A stretch of 64,000 nucleotides of DNA. It comes from an uncultured Collinsella sp. Lineage in GTDB: Bacteria; Actinomycetota; Coriobacteriia; Coriobacteriales; Coriobacteriaceae. Within the stretch, counting starts at the first letter, position 1. Every line of letters starts with the position of its first letter. A program made the translations under genes and the position numbers. The notes beneath the pieces are model-generated. The model was given only the letters and a program-made list of their open reading frames with translations. It made no database searches and was not told where the DNA came from. Below, piece after piece: positions 10,803 to 19,263 of the stretch. The stretch lies in the NCBI GenBank assembly GCA_934654835.1, contig CAKUGY010000003.1, forward strand, positions 1 to 64,000, read 5' to 3'.

Positions 10803-12023
10803 GTGGGTAACCACTTCCGTACCTCCGGTGCGGGCGATGACGCCCCCAAGACGCAGCCAGGCGCCGCGGGCACTCGTTTCGCCACCCCGGATTCAGAGGA
10901 TCAGCTGTTTAGCCCGATCCCCGCACAGCCGGCAGACCAGGCACAGCCGGCGTCAGATCCCTTTGCCTACAATCCCACCAATGATGTCGAGCTTTCCGAG
11001 GCCGCGGGTTTTGAGCCCGTGCAGAAGGTGACCGCTCGCGTGGACCAGCCCCAGACGGGCGCTGCCACGCCGCAGCCCGTCATGGCCGGTATTCCCGATC
11101 CCATGGCTCCTGCAACTCCGGCGCCCCAGCCTGCGCAGTCCGGTCTTTTTGCCGGCATCCCCGATCCTACGCAGCCTGCGGCTCCCGTGGTCGAGAGCGA
11201 CCAGGCCGCTGAGGTCGCAAGCCTCGACAATGCGCTCAACAACCCCGACTTTACGTCGGTGTTCGCGCCTATCGATCCGCAGGCCAGCCGTAAGAAGATG
11301 GCCAAGCAGGCCGGTGTCGAGCCCGTCATCCTCATGGAGCACGTCACCAAGATCTACCCGGCGCAGCCCAACAAACCCGCGCTCGACGACATCAACATCG
11401 AGATCTATCCGGGCGAGTTTGTCTTCTTGGTCGGCCATTCCGGATCGGGTAAGACCACGCTGCTGTCGACGCTCAACCGCGACGTCAAGCCGACGAGTGG
11501 CCGCATCCTGGTTGCCGGTCAGGACCTTATGAAGATCAAGAACCGCAAGGTTCCGTTCCTGCGTCGCCAGATCGGTGCCGTATTCCAGGACTTTAAGCTT
11601 CTGCCGCAGAAGACCGCCTACGAAAACGTGGCGTTTGCCTTGCAGTGCATCGGCAAGCCCAAGGGCGTCATTCGCAGCCAGGTGCCCGAGGTGCTTCGCC
11701 TGGTTGGCCTGGCAGATCAGATGGACTCTCTGCCCGACCAGCTTTCCGGTGGCGAGCAGCAGCGCGTTGCCGTTGCCCGCGCCATGGTCAACCGTCCGCC
11801 GCTGCTGATCTGTGACGAGCCCACGGGCAACCTCGACCCGGCGATTTCGCTGGGCATTATGAAGCTGCTCGAGCGCATCAACCGCACCGGCACCACCGTG
11901 ATCGTCGCCACGCACGATCGCGAGATGGTCGATAGCATGCACCGTCGCGTGATCGCCCTCGAGGGCGGCCACGTTATCCGCGACCAGGAGAGGGGAGGTT
12001 ACGGCAACTATGGCACCAACTAA
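10803..12023 (+). CDS. ftsE: Cell division ATPase FtsE with long N-terminal extension
   Basis: FtsE pairs with FtsX at the division site to control peptidoglycan hydrolases. The ABC domain starts near residue 177 (VILMEHVTKIYP) and shows Walker A GHSGSGKTT (about 211-219), LSGGEQQRVAVARAM (about 313) and LLICDEPTGNLDP. In front of it is an unusual 170-residue, Pro/Ala/Gln-rich, probably disordered segment, with AGIPDP occurring twice. Normal FtsE is about 230 residues; this is 406. The GTG start at 10803 is favoured by AAGGAG at 10792-10797. An internal start at ATG 11299 would give a normal-size protein but lacks a good ribosome site. The end overlaps ftsX by 14 bases. Confidence 0.92.
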   Translation: MGNHFRTSGAGDDAPKTQPGAAGTRFATPDSEDQLFSPIPAQPADQAQPASDPFAYNPTNDVELSEAAGFEPVQKVTARVDQPQTGAATPQPVMAGIPDPMAPATPAPQPAQSGLFAGIPDPTQPAAPVVESDQAAEVASLDNALNNPDFTSVFAPIDPQASRKKMAKQAGVEPVILMEHVTKIYPAQPNKPALDDINIEIYPGEFVFLVGHSGSGKTTLLSTLNRDVKPTSGRILVAGQDLMKIKNRKVPFLRRQIGAVFQDFKLLPQKTAYENVAFALQCIGKPKGVIRSQVPEVLRLVGLADQMDSLPDQLSGGEQQRVAVARAMVNRPPLLICDEPTGNLDPAISLGIMKLLERINRTGTTVIVATHDREMVDSMHRRVIALEGGHVIRDQERGGYGNYGTN

Positions 12024-12930
12024 CGTGGGCTACTCCTTCAAGGAGGCAATTAGCCACTTCTTCCGTAACTGGACCACCTCGCTCGGCGCCGTCATCACGA
12101 TCTTCCTTTCGCTGTTTATCATCGGCCTGTTCATTATGGGCTCTGCGATGCTGAACTCCGTGATCGGCACCGTCGAGGATCAGGTTGTTATCAACGCGTT
12201 CATTAGCGACGATGCCGATCAGGCAGACGTTCAGGCCTTCGAGGCCGAGCTCAAGACCTGGAGCAATGTCAAGTCCGTGACCTATAAGGATAAGGACGAC
12301 GCGCTGGCCGAGTATACGAGCAAGATGTCGGGCAATGCCGACGCTACCATGAGCGCGCTCGACGGCCAGAATCCGCTGCCGGCCTCGTTCGCGATCGAGA
12401 TGGACGACCCGTCTCAGGTCGAGAGCACGGCCAAGAAGCTCAAGAAGAACGCCGATTTCCAGAAGATCGCGGACGACGGCGACGTCAACGCGAGCGTGCT
12501 GTACGGCCAGGAGGAAGTGAGCCGCCTGTTCCAGGTGACGAACTACATCCGCATCGCCGCCGTGGTGCTCGTTGGCCTGCTGACCTTTATCGCGTTCATC
12601 TTTATCAACAACACGATTCGCCTGTCCATTACGGCGCGTCGTCGTGAGATCGCGATTATGCGTCTGGTGGGCGCCAGCAACGGCTTCATCCGCGGGCCGT
12701 TTATCACCGAGGGTGTGCTGCAGGCTGTTTTGGGCTCGCTGCTTTCCATCGGTGTTCTGGAGCTGCTGCGCAACCTGATGGTTCCGCGCCTGCAGGAGAG
12801 CATCGGCTGGATGTCGTTTGCGCTGCCGATGCAGTACTACCTGGTGACCTACGCCGCGCTGATTCTGGTCGGCGTGCTCATCGGCCTCTTTGGTTCTGCC
12901 ATCGCCATGCGCCGCTACCTGCGTGTGTAG
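12010..12930 (+). CDS. ftsX: Cell division membrane protein FtsX
   Basis: This is the membrane partner of FtsE. The 306 residues show the family layout: a cytosolic start (SFKEAISHFFRNWTTSLGAV), the first membrane helix (VITIFLSLFIIGLFIMG, about 30-46), an extracellular domain of about 130 residues (about 55-170) that would contact cell wall hydrolases, then three helices (about 178-200, 230-255, 275-297). The segment RRREIAIMRLVGASNGFIRGPF is typical for FtsX. The start overlaps the ftsE stop and is preceded by GGGAGG (11994-11999). A strong terminator follows. Confidence 0.94.
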   Translation: MAPTNVGYSFKEAISHFFRNWTTSLGAVITIFLSLFIIGLFIMGSAMLNSVIGTVEDQVVINAFISDDADQADVQAFEAELKTWSNVKSVTYKDKDDALAEYTSKMSGNADATMSALDGQNPLPASFAIEMDDPSQVESTAKKLKKNADFQKIADDGDVNASVLYGQEEVSRLFQVTNYIRIAAVVLVGLLTFIAFIFINNTIRLSITARRREIAIMRLVGASNGFIRGPFITEGVLQAVLGSLLSIGVLELLRNLMVPRLQESIGWMSFALPMQYYLVTYAALILVGVLIGLFGSAIAMRRYLRV

Positions 12931-12953
12931 GCGTTGCGGATATGCTGCTTGCA

Positions 12954-12988
12954 ACGGGTCGTCCCTTTCCAGGGGCGGCCCGTTTTTT
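12954..12988 (+). terminator. Terminator after ftsX
   Basis: An 11-bp stem (CGGGTCGTCCC with GGGGCGGCCCG, G-U pairs included) is followed by six T. Confidence 0.9.
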
Positions 12989-13118
12989 AATCCCTATGGG
13001 ACGGAGAAAATCGGATCACTCAGGATGTCGGTCGTTTCGGGCGGTCCGCAATCCTGCCGTCGCATAGGGATCATTTGGGTAGACTCTTTGAAGTGTGAAT
13101 CGATAGTGAGGAGGCGCC

Positions 13119-15254
13119 ATGGGGCGCAATAACAAACATAAGCGCAGCGCACGCAACAAGCGCGGGCCGGTGCGCAGCGAGCGCCGTCCGAGCCTGACTG
13201 GCCGCGTGCAGCTCCACGAGCACAGTGCCTATGTCATAACCGACAATGGCGACTACAAAGTCATGGGTCGCGGTAAACGCGAGATCATGGATGGCGACAC
13301 CGTTGCCGTGAGTATTAAGACGGGGCCTCGCGGGGACCGTCGCGCCGTAATCGAGGGCGTCGTCGAGCGCGCTGCCATCAGTGTGGTGGGTACGTATCAG
13401 ACGGCCGGTCCGCTCGGCGTGATCGAGCCGCTCGATTCGCGACTCAAGGCCGATTTCTTCATTTTGCCCGAGGATACTTCGGCGGAGCGCCTGGGTGTGC
13501 ATCCGGGCGATGCTGTCGTTGCGCGCATTCTGACCTACCCGACGCGTTTGGAATCGGGTACGGTGACGATTGAGCGTCGCATTGGCGGTGACGATGCGCC
13601 CGATTTGGGCGTTCAGTATGTTATGGCGCGCTACGGCTATACCGATAGCTATCCCGAGGCGGCGCTGGCGGAGGCAGAAGCGCTTTCGCTCGATGTGACC
13701 GCGGCGCTTAAAGATCCGCTCCGCCGTGATCTGCGAGATCGCTTTATCATCACCATCGACCCGGTCGATGCGCGCGACTTTGACGATGCCATCTCGCTAG
13801 AGCGCACGCCCGAGGGCGGCTATAAGCTGGGCGTTCACATTGCCGACGTCTCGCACTACGTGGCTTGGGACGGACATATCGATTTGGAAGCTCGCCATCG
13901 CACGACGTCGGTCTATCTTGCCGATCGCGTGCTTCCCATGCTGCCCGAGCGCCTGTCGAACGATCTTTGCTCGCTTCGTCCCGACGAGGACCGTCTGGCG
14001 TTTACCGTCGACATTGAGCTCGACGCGCAGGGCCGCGTGCGGCATTACGATCCCTATCCCAGCGTGATTCGCTCTCGTGTGCGCATGGACTACGACGGCG
14101 CCGAGGCGTTGTTGGTGCGCGCCGGCGCCGTGGGGTATTCCGTGCTGGAGGGCGCTGCAGAGGATGTCGCTGCGGCCGAAACCTCGCGCGAGGAAGCACT
14201 CGAGCGTGGGCTCGCGTGTGAGGAGACCGCTCGCGGTTACAACGTCGACCTAGCCGATTTCCTGGTCGCTGCAAACGAGCTCGCCGAACTTCGCCGTCAC
14301 ATTCGTCGTGCGCGCGGCTCGGTCGACTTTGACACGGCGGAGATACGCGCGCTTCTGGACGAGGACGGCGTGCCCGTGCAGATTGTGGCCCGCGAGCGCT
14401 CGTGCGCCACGTCGCTGATCGAGGAAGCCATGCTGCTGGCCAACGAGTGCGTTGCCGAGTGGCTGGCCGACCGCGATATCGAGGCCTGCTATCGCGTGCA
14501 CGACGATCCCAGTCCCGACAGCCTGCACGGTGCCGCCGTGGCGCTGGCACAGCTTGGCATCATCGACGATCGTCGCGCGGCGGGCATTGCCCTGGGGAGC
14601 CCCGACGAGCTGCAGGCGGCGGTTGACGCCGCTGCCGGCACGGCCAACGCGCCGCTCGTTAACACACTGCTTTTGCGTAGCATGCAGCGTGCGCTGTACA
14701 AGCCGCGCAACGAGGGCCACTTTGCACTTGCTGCGCCGTGCTATTGCCACTTTACGAGCCCCATTCGCCGCTATCCCGACCTGGTGGTGCATCGCGTACT
14801 CAAGCTGCAGCTGGCCTACGAGCGGCTGGGCGGCAAGGACGCCTTGGTGCGTACGCCGCGGCTGATCGGTAAGGGTCGCGAGTCCCTGCCGCGCATCCTG
14901 CCGCAGATCTGCCGCGCGTGCAGCGATGCCGAGCGTGCGGCCGACGCCGCCAGCCACGCAACGCAAAAGATCAAGATCGCCCAGTACTACGAGGACCGCC
15001 TGGGCGAGCGCTATGCCGGAACCATCTCGTGGGTCAGCAGCATGGGTCTCTTTGTGCGCCTGGACCTGACGCAGGTTGAGGGATTGGTTTCCATCAAGAG
15101 CCTGGGCAGCGAATGGTTTGAGTTTGACGAGGATGCGCTCACGTTGACGGGCGCCGACACGGGGACCCGATTTGAGCTGGGGCAGCGCGTGATTGTCGAG
15201 GTCTCGCGCGTCAATACGACTCGCGGACATTTGGACTTCAGGCTTATTCATTAG
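13119..15254 (+). CDS. rnr: Ribonuclease R
   Basis: RNase R degrades structured RNA from the 3' end and works with SmpB and tmRNA in clearing faulty messages. The 711 residues begin with a basic tail (MGRNNKHKRSARNKRGPVRS) and cold-shock-like domains. The RNB catalytic domain follows, with DPVDARDFDDAISLE near residue 213 carrying the metal-binding Asp cluster, then HIADVSHYV and, further on, FTSPIRRYPDLVVHR. An S1 domain ends the protein (GTISWVSSMGLFVRLDLTQVEG). The start has GAGGAG upstream. smpB lies 4 kb downstream in the same orientation, but the genes are not adjacent. Confidence 0.95.
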   Translation: MGRNNKHKRSARNKRGPVRSERRPSLTGRVQLHEHSAYVITDNGDYKVMGRGKREIMDGDTVAVSIKTGPRGDRRAVIEGVVERAAISVVGTYQTAGPLGVIEPLDSRLKADFFILPEDTSAERLGVHPGDAVVARILTYPTRLESGTVTIERRIGGDDAPDLGVQYVMARYGYTDSYPEAALAEAEALSLDVTAALKDPLRRDLRDRFIITIDPVDARDFDDAISLERTPEGGYKLGVHIADVSHYVAWDGHIDLEARHRTTSVYLADRVLPMLPERLSNDLCSLRPDEDRLAFTVDIELDAQGRVRHYDPYPSVIRSRVRMDYDGAEALLVRAGAVGYSVLEGAAEDVAAAETSREEALERGLACEETARGYNVDLADFLVAANELAELRRHIRRARGSVDFDTAEIRALLDEDGVPVQIVARERSCATSLIEEAMLLANECVAEWLADRDIEACYRVHDDPSPDSLHGAAVALAQLGIIDDRRAAGIALGSPDELQAAVDAAAGTANAPLVNTLLLRSMQRALYKPRNEGHFALAAPCYCHFTSPIRRYPDLVVHRVLKLQLAYERLGGKDALVRTPRLIGKGRESLPRILPQICRACSDAERAADAASHATQKIKIAQYYEDRLGERYAGTISWVSSMGLFVRLDLTQVEGLVSIKSLGSEWFEFDEDALTLTGADTGTRFELGQRVIVEVSRVNTTRGHLDFRLIH

Positions 15255-15281
15255 CCGGAATTTGGTGACTGATAGAGAACG

Positions 15282-15310
15282 GGGCGGTCTTTCGTGGCCG
15301 CCCTCTTTAC
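15282..15310 (+). terminator. Terminator after rnr
   Basis: GGGCGGTC (15282-15289) pairs with GGCCGCCC (15296-15303) and is followed by TCTTTA. Confidence 0.7.
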
Positions 15311-15371
15311 GTGTCTCCTGATTGCCTTGCCATGAGGTCGGCCGCTTCTCCATATGCTTTTGGGAGATAGA

Positions 15372-15404
15372 CCTACCAAGACAAACCTGTCCCTATTTGG
15401 CGGG
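15372..15404. repeat. 33-bp palindrome family: single unit
   Basis: The arms CCTACCAA and TTGGCGGG (with G-U type mismatches) flank the family core AAACCTGTCCC at positions 12-22. It lies just before the recombinase gene. Confidence 0.7.
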
Positions 15405-15426
15405 TTTACGAGAAAGCGGGGATGAC

Positions 15427-16032
15427 ATGGCAACGGTGTATGGGTATGCGCGGGTAAGTTCGCGCGATCAGAATTTGAATCGTCAGCTGGATGCGCTGGG
15501 TGCCTATGGCGTGGAGCCGGCGAACGTCTTTGCCGACCGTGCGAGCGGTAAAGACTTTGATCGTCCGCGGTACCGGGAGCTGCTCCATGCCCTCGCTCCC
15601 GGGGACGTGTTGGTAGTGCTCTCCATCGACCGGTTGGGTCGCAACTACAGCGAGATACTCGAGGAATGGCGTCGCATAACCAAGGAGCTCGGTGCGGCAA
15701 TCGTTGTGCTGGACATGCCGTTGCTCGATACGCGTGCGAGGGATTGTGGCGGGTCGGATGTGACCAGCACGCTGATTGCCGATATCGTCTTGCAACTGTT
15801 GAGTTATGTGGCCCAGGTGGAGCGAGAGAACATCCACCGTCGCCAGGCGGAGGGAATCGCGGCGGCACAGGCACGCGGTGTGCGTTTTGGTCGGCCTCGC
15901 AAACCCTGTCCTCCGCAATTTGAGCGCGTACGCGATATCTATGAGGCGGGCAACATAACCAGGAGCCAAGCGGCGAAGCGTTTGGGCGTGTGTGTGGGGA
16001 CCTTCGATCGCTGGATGCGTGAGACGGAATAG
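15427..16032 (+). CDS. Orphan serine recombinase (resolvase/invertase family)
   Basis: The 201-residue protein has the resolvase fold: YGYARVSSRDQNLNRQLDAL with the catalytic Ser in the SS pair, then DRASGKDFDRPRYRELL, then LSIDRLGRNYSEILEEW. The long helix with QVERENIHRRQAEGI follows, and a short helix-turn-helix (NITRSQAAKRLGVCVGTFDRWM) closes it. It could resolve dimers or cointegrates, or flip a segment. No transposase, partner element or obvious crossover-site pair is seen nearby, so it looks like a lone remnant or a housekeeping recombinase. The ribosome site is weak (GCGGGG, spacing 7). Confidence 0.9.
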   Translation: MATVYGYARVSSRDQNLNRQLDALGAYGVEPANVFADRASGKDFDRPRYRELLHALAPGDVLVVLSIDRLGRNYSEILEEWRRITKELGAAIVVLDMPLLDTRARDCGGSDVTSTLIADIVLQLLSYVAQVERENIHRRQAEGIAAAQARGVRFGRPRKPCPPQFERVRDIYEAGNITRSQAAKRLGVCVGTFDRWMRETE

Positions 16033-16143
16033 GGGCCTTGCAGCCTTTTGGCGCCTTGTTTTGAACATTTTGGATTCCGCTACGGCGATGGTGGCATTTG
16101 GGGGTACACTCGCTGCTGCTCAAAAACAGACGGAGGTTGGCCT

Positions 16144-16728
16144 TTGGCACGCGTGAAGCACATAGTCGGTTGGGTCTCGGTTTTCCTGCTTGTCGTGACG
16201 CTGGCAAGTATTTGGATACTGACGGAGCAAAACGTGGAGCAGACGTCGTCGCTTAGCGAATCCACGGCGCATGTAGTGGAGGGCCAGGTCGCCGATGCAC
16301 AGCCCGGCGGTGCGGGGGAGGCGCGGGCGACTGACGCCGCCGAGGGTGCGGACCCGGCGGCCGGTATTCGCGTGGATCCGCTCGCGCCCGTTCGTATGTG
16401 GTTGGCCGCAAACATCCGTCGCGTCGCCCATACGGTCGAGTTTTTCTGCGTCGGCCTATTTTCGGCGGCGGCAACTGCCTGCTTGGGCGAGCGTATCTTG
16501 CGCACTCGCCTCCGGCGCCTTCTCGTCCTGCTCTTCTGCGTCGTCTGTTCTGTCGGCGATCAGGTGCATAAGATATTCGTTCCCGGTCGTCATTTTGACG
16601 TTGTCGACCTTGGTTTCGACGCCGCAGGCTACATTGTCGCCATGCTGTTGGTGTTGTTGGTGGCTACGCTGACGGCTTCGCTGTCGCGCCGCGCTGCCCG
16701 CCCCATCGGCGCCCACGCGAGACGCTAG
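16144..16728 (+). CDS. VanZ-like membrane protein
   Basis: I place the start at TTG 16144 because GGAGG lies at 16132-16136; this gives 194 residues. There is an N-terminal helix (VGWVSVFLLVVTLASIWIL), a polar and acidic outer loop of about 60 residues, then three helices. The VanZ signature is present in the second half: RRVAHTVEFFCVGLFSA, then SVGDQVHKIFVPGRHFDVVDLGFDAAGY. In vancomycin-resistant strains VanZ lowers teicoplanin susceptibility, but most family members are chromosomal and of unknown role. It does not sit in a resistance cluster here. Confidence 0.75.
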   Translation: MARVKHIVGWVSVFLLVVTLASIWILTEQNVEQTSSLSESTAHVVEGQVADAQPGGAGEARATDAAEGADPAAGIRVDPLAPVRMWLAANIRRVAHTVEFFCVGLFSAAATACLGERILRTRLRRLLVLLFCVVCSVGDQVHKIFVPGRHFDVVDLGFDAAGYIVAMLLVLLVATLTASLSRRAARPIGAHARR

Positions 16729-16850
16729 CCCTCAAGATGGGGCGTCACGGCCGCTCGTGCATCGGGGCTGGCTACAATATGGGCAACGACCGTAGATGGC
16801 CATTGATACGCTGCTTGCCCGATGCTCTGTTTTCTAAGAAAGGAACTCCC

Positions 16851-17210
16851 ATGACGGTGCTCTTCGTCGAATATCCCAAATGCTCGACCTGCAAAAAGGC
16901 AAAGGCGTGGCTGGATGAACATGGGGTTGAGTATATCGACCGCGATATCGTTACGGACAATCCCACGGCCGATGAGCTTGCGACCTGGATCGCTCGTTCG
17001 GGGCTGCCGGTGCGACGCTTCTTTAACTCGTCGGGCATGAAATATCGAGAGCTGGGCCTGAAGGCGCGCCTGGACGCGGGGATGACGGATCAAGAGTGCT
17101 ACGAGCTGCTGGCGACTGATGGCATGCTGGTCAAGCGTCCGCTGCTGGTGGGCGACGACTTTGCGATTCCCGGCTTTAGGGAAGCGGCTTGGACCGAGGC
17201 GTTGCTATAG
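16851..17210 (+). CDS. ArsC/Spx-like thioredoxin-fold protein
   Basis: The 119-residue product has the ArsC/Spx/YffB fold with a redox motif CSTC (EYPKCSTCKKAKAWLDEHG) near residues 11-14. The family element VRRFFNSSGMKYRELGLK and the cis-Pro-like segment LVKRPLLVGDDF follow. It may be an arsenate-reductase-like or glutathione-independent thiol reductase, or a Spx-type regulator. Chromosomal copies of this type usually lack ars neighbours, as here, and their substrates are unknown. The start follows AAGGAAC (16840-16846). Confidence 0.88.
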   Translation: MTVLFVEYPKCSTCKKAKAWLDEHGVEYIDRDIVTDNPTADELATWIARSGLPVRRFFNSSGMKYRELGLKARLDAGMTDQECYELLATDGMLVKRPLLVGDDFAIPGFREAAWTEALL

Positions 17211-17217
17211 CGGCCGC

Positions 17218-17387
17218 GGAAAGCGTGTCCCGCTTTGGGCGTTGATTATGGGATGCGGTTTCCGTACCGAGCCTCTAAGGGAAAGCGTGTCCCAGTTTGA
17301 GCGTTAATTCTGGGACACACTTTCCGGTTGAGGACTCTACGGGATACTATGTCCCGGAATGGGCGCTCAGAGTGGGACGCATTTTCC
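17218..17387. repeat. Array of three 46-bp palindromes with a 62-bp period
   Basis: Units lie at 17218-17263, 17280-17325 and 17342-17387. Their starts are exactly 62 bases apart and the two spacers are 16 bases each. The middle unit is the best palindrome: GGAAAGCGTGTCCCAG at its start and CTGGGACACACTTTCC at its end. The spacers share CTCTA. No open reading frame is kept. This explains most of the gap between the ArsC-like gene and the regulator fragment. Confidence 0.85.
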
Positions 17388-17406
17388 ACTGGCGGGCCCG
17401 CCCTGG

Positions 17407-17817
17407 TCAGTCCTCCAGCTGTGCCCACTCGCGCGGGTCGTAGACCTTGACGTGTTTGTTGGGCGTGCCGCTCCAGTACTCTTCGTCCATAAAGGGCAGA
17501 TATGCCTGAACGCCGGGACAGATGAACGGGATTCGTTGCGCTTGCAGGCGATCGCGTTGACGCTGCTCCAGATGCGCCTCGGATATGACGGTCGGCATGC
17601 CGGATAGTTCGACCAGGCTGGCTTGGATTCGTTTGAGGTCGGGAAGCCCGGCGTGCCAAGATGTCCGCATGATCAAAAATGAGGCGCGGCGGTATTTTGC
17701 TTGCAGCACCGTGATGGCAGGACGTAGCGTGGGATGGATTTTGTCTCGATCGGGCCAGGGGACAGCGGTTATCTCGAGGCCGAGTGTCTCCCATAGGTAA
17801 TCAAGCTCTTTGTCCAT
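17407..17817 (-). CDS. Short regulator-like protein, probably a fragment
   Basis: The start at 17817 has GAGGCG at good spacing and yields 136 residues. The protein contains SFLIMRTSWHAGLPDLKRIQASL and a conserved-looking tail RQRDRLQAQRIPFICPGVQAYLPFMDE. This tail recalls the middle of MarR-like regulators of Coriobacteria and lactobacilli, in which a winged-helix domain usually follows. Here the protein ends soon after (DPREWAQLED), so the DNA-binding part is absent. It may be a truncated remnant or a distinct small protein. No partner gene is seen. The upstream frame is open further but without a supported start. Confidence 0.45.
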   Translation of the reverse strand: MDKELDYLWETLGLEITAVPWPDRDKIHPTLRPAITVLQAKYRRASFLIMRTSWHAGLPDLKRIQASLVELSGMPTVISEAHLEQRQRDRLQAQRIPFICPGVQAYLPFMDEEYWSGTPNKHVKVYDPREWAQLED

Positions 17818-18009
17818 GGCGCCTCGATGTCCACGCGATAATAATGACTCGATTGTGCCATCTGCCGTGAACGCCGCATTGTTGTAATCCACCAGCGGTA
17901 GACGTGGGATGATATGCGGGCGTTGGTGTCGTGCGTGTCGCCAGCACTTCACAGGTCCTTCACGAGCTGGCCGAATTTGACCGAATTTCAAAAAAGTCAA
18001 AATTAGGGC

Positions 18010-18038
18010 TTGCTTCACAGTGGAACTTCCCGTATATT
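18010..18038 (+). promoter_or_regulatory. Promoter of the tRNA pair
   Basis: TTGCTT (18010-18015) and TATATT (18033-18038) are separated by 17 bases, and the first tRNA begins 45 bases later. Confidence 0.65.
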
Positions 18039-18082
18039 TCTTTCTTGCGCAAAGGCACAGCCGAGCGCAGCGATGCAGTCAT

Positions 18083-18156
18083 TGGGATGTCGTCTAATGG
18101 CAGGACAGCGGATTCTGGTTCCGTCAATGGGGGTTCGACTCCCTCCATCCCAGCCA
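18083..18156 (+). tRNA. tRNA-Gln (anticodon CTG)
   Basis: The acceptor stem TGGGATG pairs with CATCCCA. The anticodon arm GCGGA-TTCTGGT-TCCGT gives CTG, and the T-arm has GGTTCGACTCC. CCA is encoded at 18154-18156. Confidence 0.93.
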
Positions 18157-18173
18157 TTGCATTTGCTACATAT

Positions 18174-18247
18174 GGCCCGTTCGTCTAGCGGTTTAGGACG
18201 CCGCCCTCTCAAGGCGGAGATCACCAGTTCGAATCTGGTACGGGCTA
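18174..18247 (+). tRNA. tRNA-Glu (anticodon CTC)
   Basis: The acceptor GGCCCGT pairs with ACGGGCT, the first pair being G-U. The anticodon arm CCGCC-CTCTCAA-GGCGG gives CTC, and the T-arm has GTTCGAATC. The 3' end reads ACCC, so CCA is not encoded. It lies 17 bases after tRNA-Gln and probably shares its transcript. Confidence 0.93.
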
Positions 18248-18261
18248 CCCACAAATGAACG

Positions 18262-18290
18262 CCCGGGCCTCGTAAGAGACCCGGGTTTTG
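18262..18290 (+). terminator. Terminator after the tRNA pair
   Basis: CCCGGG (18262-18267) pairs with CCCGGG (18280-18285), extended by CTC/GAG with one mismatch, followed by TTTT. Confidence 0.8.
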
Positions 18291-18345
18291 TGTATCGACC
18301 GTATATGCGGCGCTTGCCGCGTTTCGCTCAGATCGAGGAGTGGCC

Positions 18346-19263
18346 ATGGATCTGCCCATCAGCTTGCAAGACATCACGTATGCCGAGAACTATCTGGCGC
18401 AGGGTGACCTGGCCACGGCGACGCCGTTGCTGGAGCGTCTGGTGGAGCTTGCCGAGGAGTACATCGATGCCGAGTGCAAGACGGAGGAGAACCGTCAGTA
18501 CTTTAGCTTCGATAGCAAGTTTGAGCGTCTGGCCTATCGTCGCGTAGAGAAGGATCCGCGCGAGCTCGTGCAGGTCGAGGTGCCGTTTGACCGTCTGTAT
18601 TCCGACATGGCGTTTGCCTACATTCGCCAGCAGGATTATGTGAGCGCCCGTAATGCCCTGATGCAGGCCGTGCGCTGGGACCCCATGAACTGCAACTATC
18701 GTTTGGACTTGGCCGAGCTGTTCCGTGCGCTCGAGGACAAGCAGGAGTGGGCCTCGCTTTCGTACTCGGTGTTGGAGCGCGCGAGCGATGGCAAGTGCGC
18801 CGCCCGCGCCTATGCCAACCTGGGCCAGTACTTCTTGGAGCCCGAGACCGAGAACGTCTCGGCTGCCGTGGGCTGTGCCCGCTTGGCACTGCGCCTGGCG
18901 CCCAACGATGCACATACGACGCGTCTGCTCAACAAGATTCATACCACCTATCCGGATGCCGCCGATGAGAGCGACGACCATGTGATGGGTGAACTGGCCC
19001 TGCAGGGCGTGCCGACCTCGCCTTCGGCCGAGATTGCGATTTGCCTGATTATGTGCGCGACCGATGCTGCAAGCGATGGCGACAAGCAGGAGGCGACGCG
19101 CCTGACGGTACGCGCCCGCGACCTGGTGGGCGAGGAGGCCTGCGCGGCGATTATCAAGCTGGTGCGCGAGAGCGATGCCGAGCTCAATGCTGAGCGCAAG
19201 GCAAAGCGCGAGGCCGCGAACAAGAACGCCGATGGAGCCAAGGAGGCCGGCGATGCCCAGTAA
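18346..19263 (+). CDS. Tetratricopeptide-repeat protein
   Basis: The 305-residue soluble protein is mostly helical with TPR-like repeats, for example ITYAENYLAQGDLATATPLLERLVELAEEYI at the start and MAFAYIRQQDYVSARNALMQAVRWDPMN near residue 90. It ends in a highly charged, Lys/Ala-rich tail (ELNAERKAKREAANKNADGAKEAG). No catalytic motif is seen, so it probably scaffolds other proteins. It overlaps smpB by 11 bases and is likely co-transcribed with it, but a functional link to trans-translation is not shown. ATG 18346 was chosen because GAGGAG (18335-18340) precedes it. Confidence 0.75.
   Translation: MDLPISLQDITYAENYLAQGDLATATPLLERLVELAEEYIDAECKTEENRQYFSFDSKFERLAYRRVEKDPRELVQVEVPFDRLYSDMAFAYIRQQDYVSARNALMQAVRWDPMNCNYRLDLAELFRALEDKQEWASLSYSVLERASDGKCAARAYANLGQYFLEPETENVSAAVGCARLALRLAPNDAHTTRLLNKIHTTYPDAADESDDHVMGELALQGVPTSPSAEIAICLIMCATDAASDGDKQEATRLTVRARDLVGEEACAAIIKLVRESDAELNAERKAKREAANKNADGAKEAGDAQ

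Noticed and set aside
16048..16143. Upstream start for the VanZ-like protein
   Set aside because: The extra residues are Cys/Gly-rich and unlike a signal. GGAGG stands just before TTG 16144.
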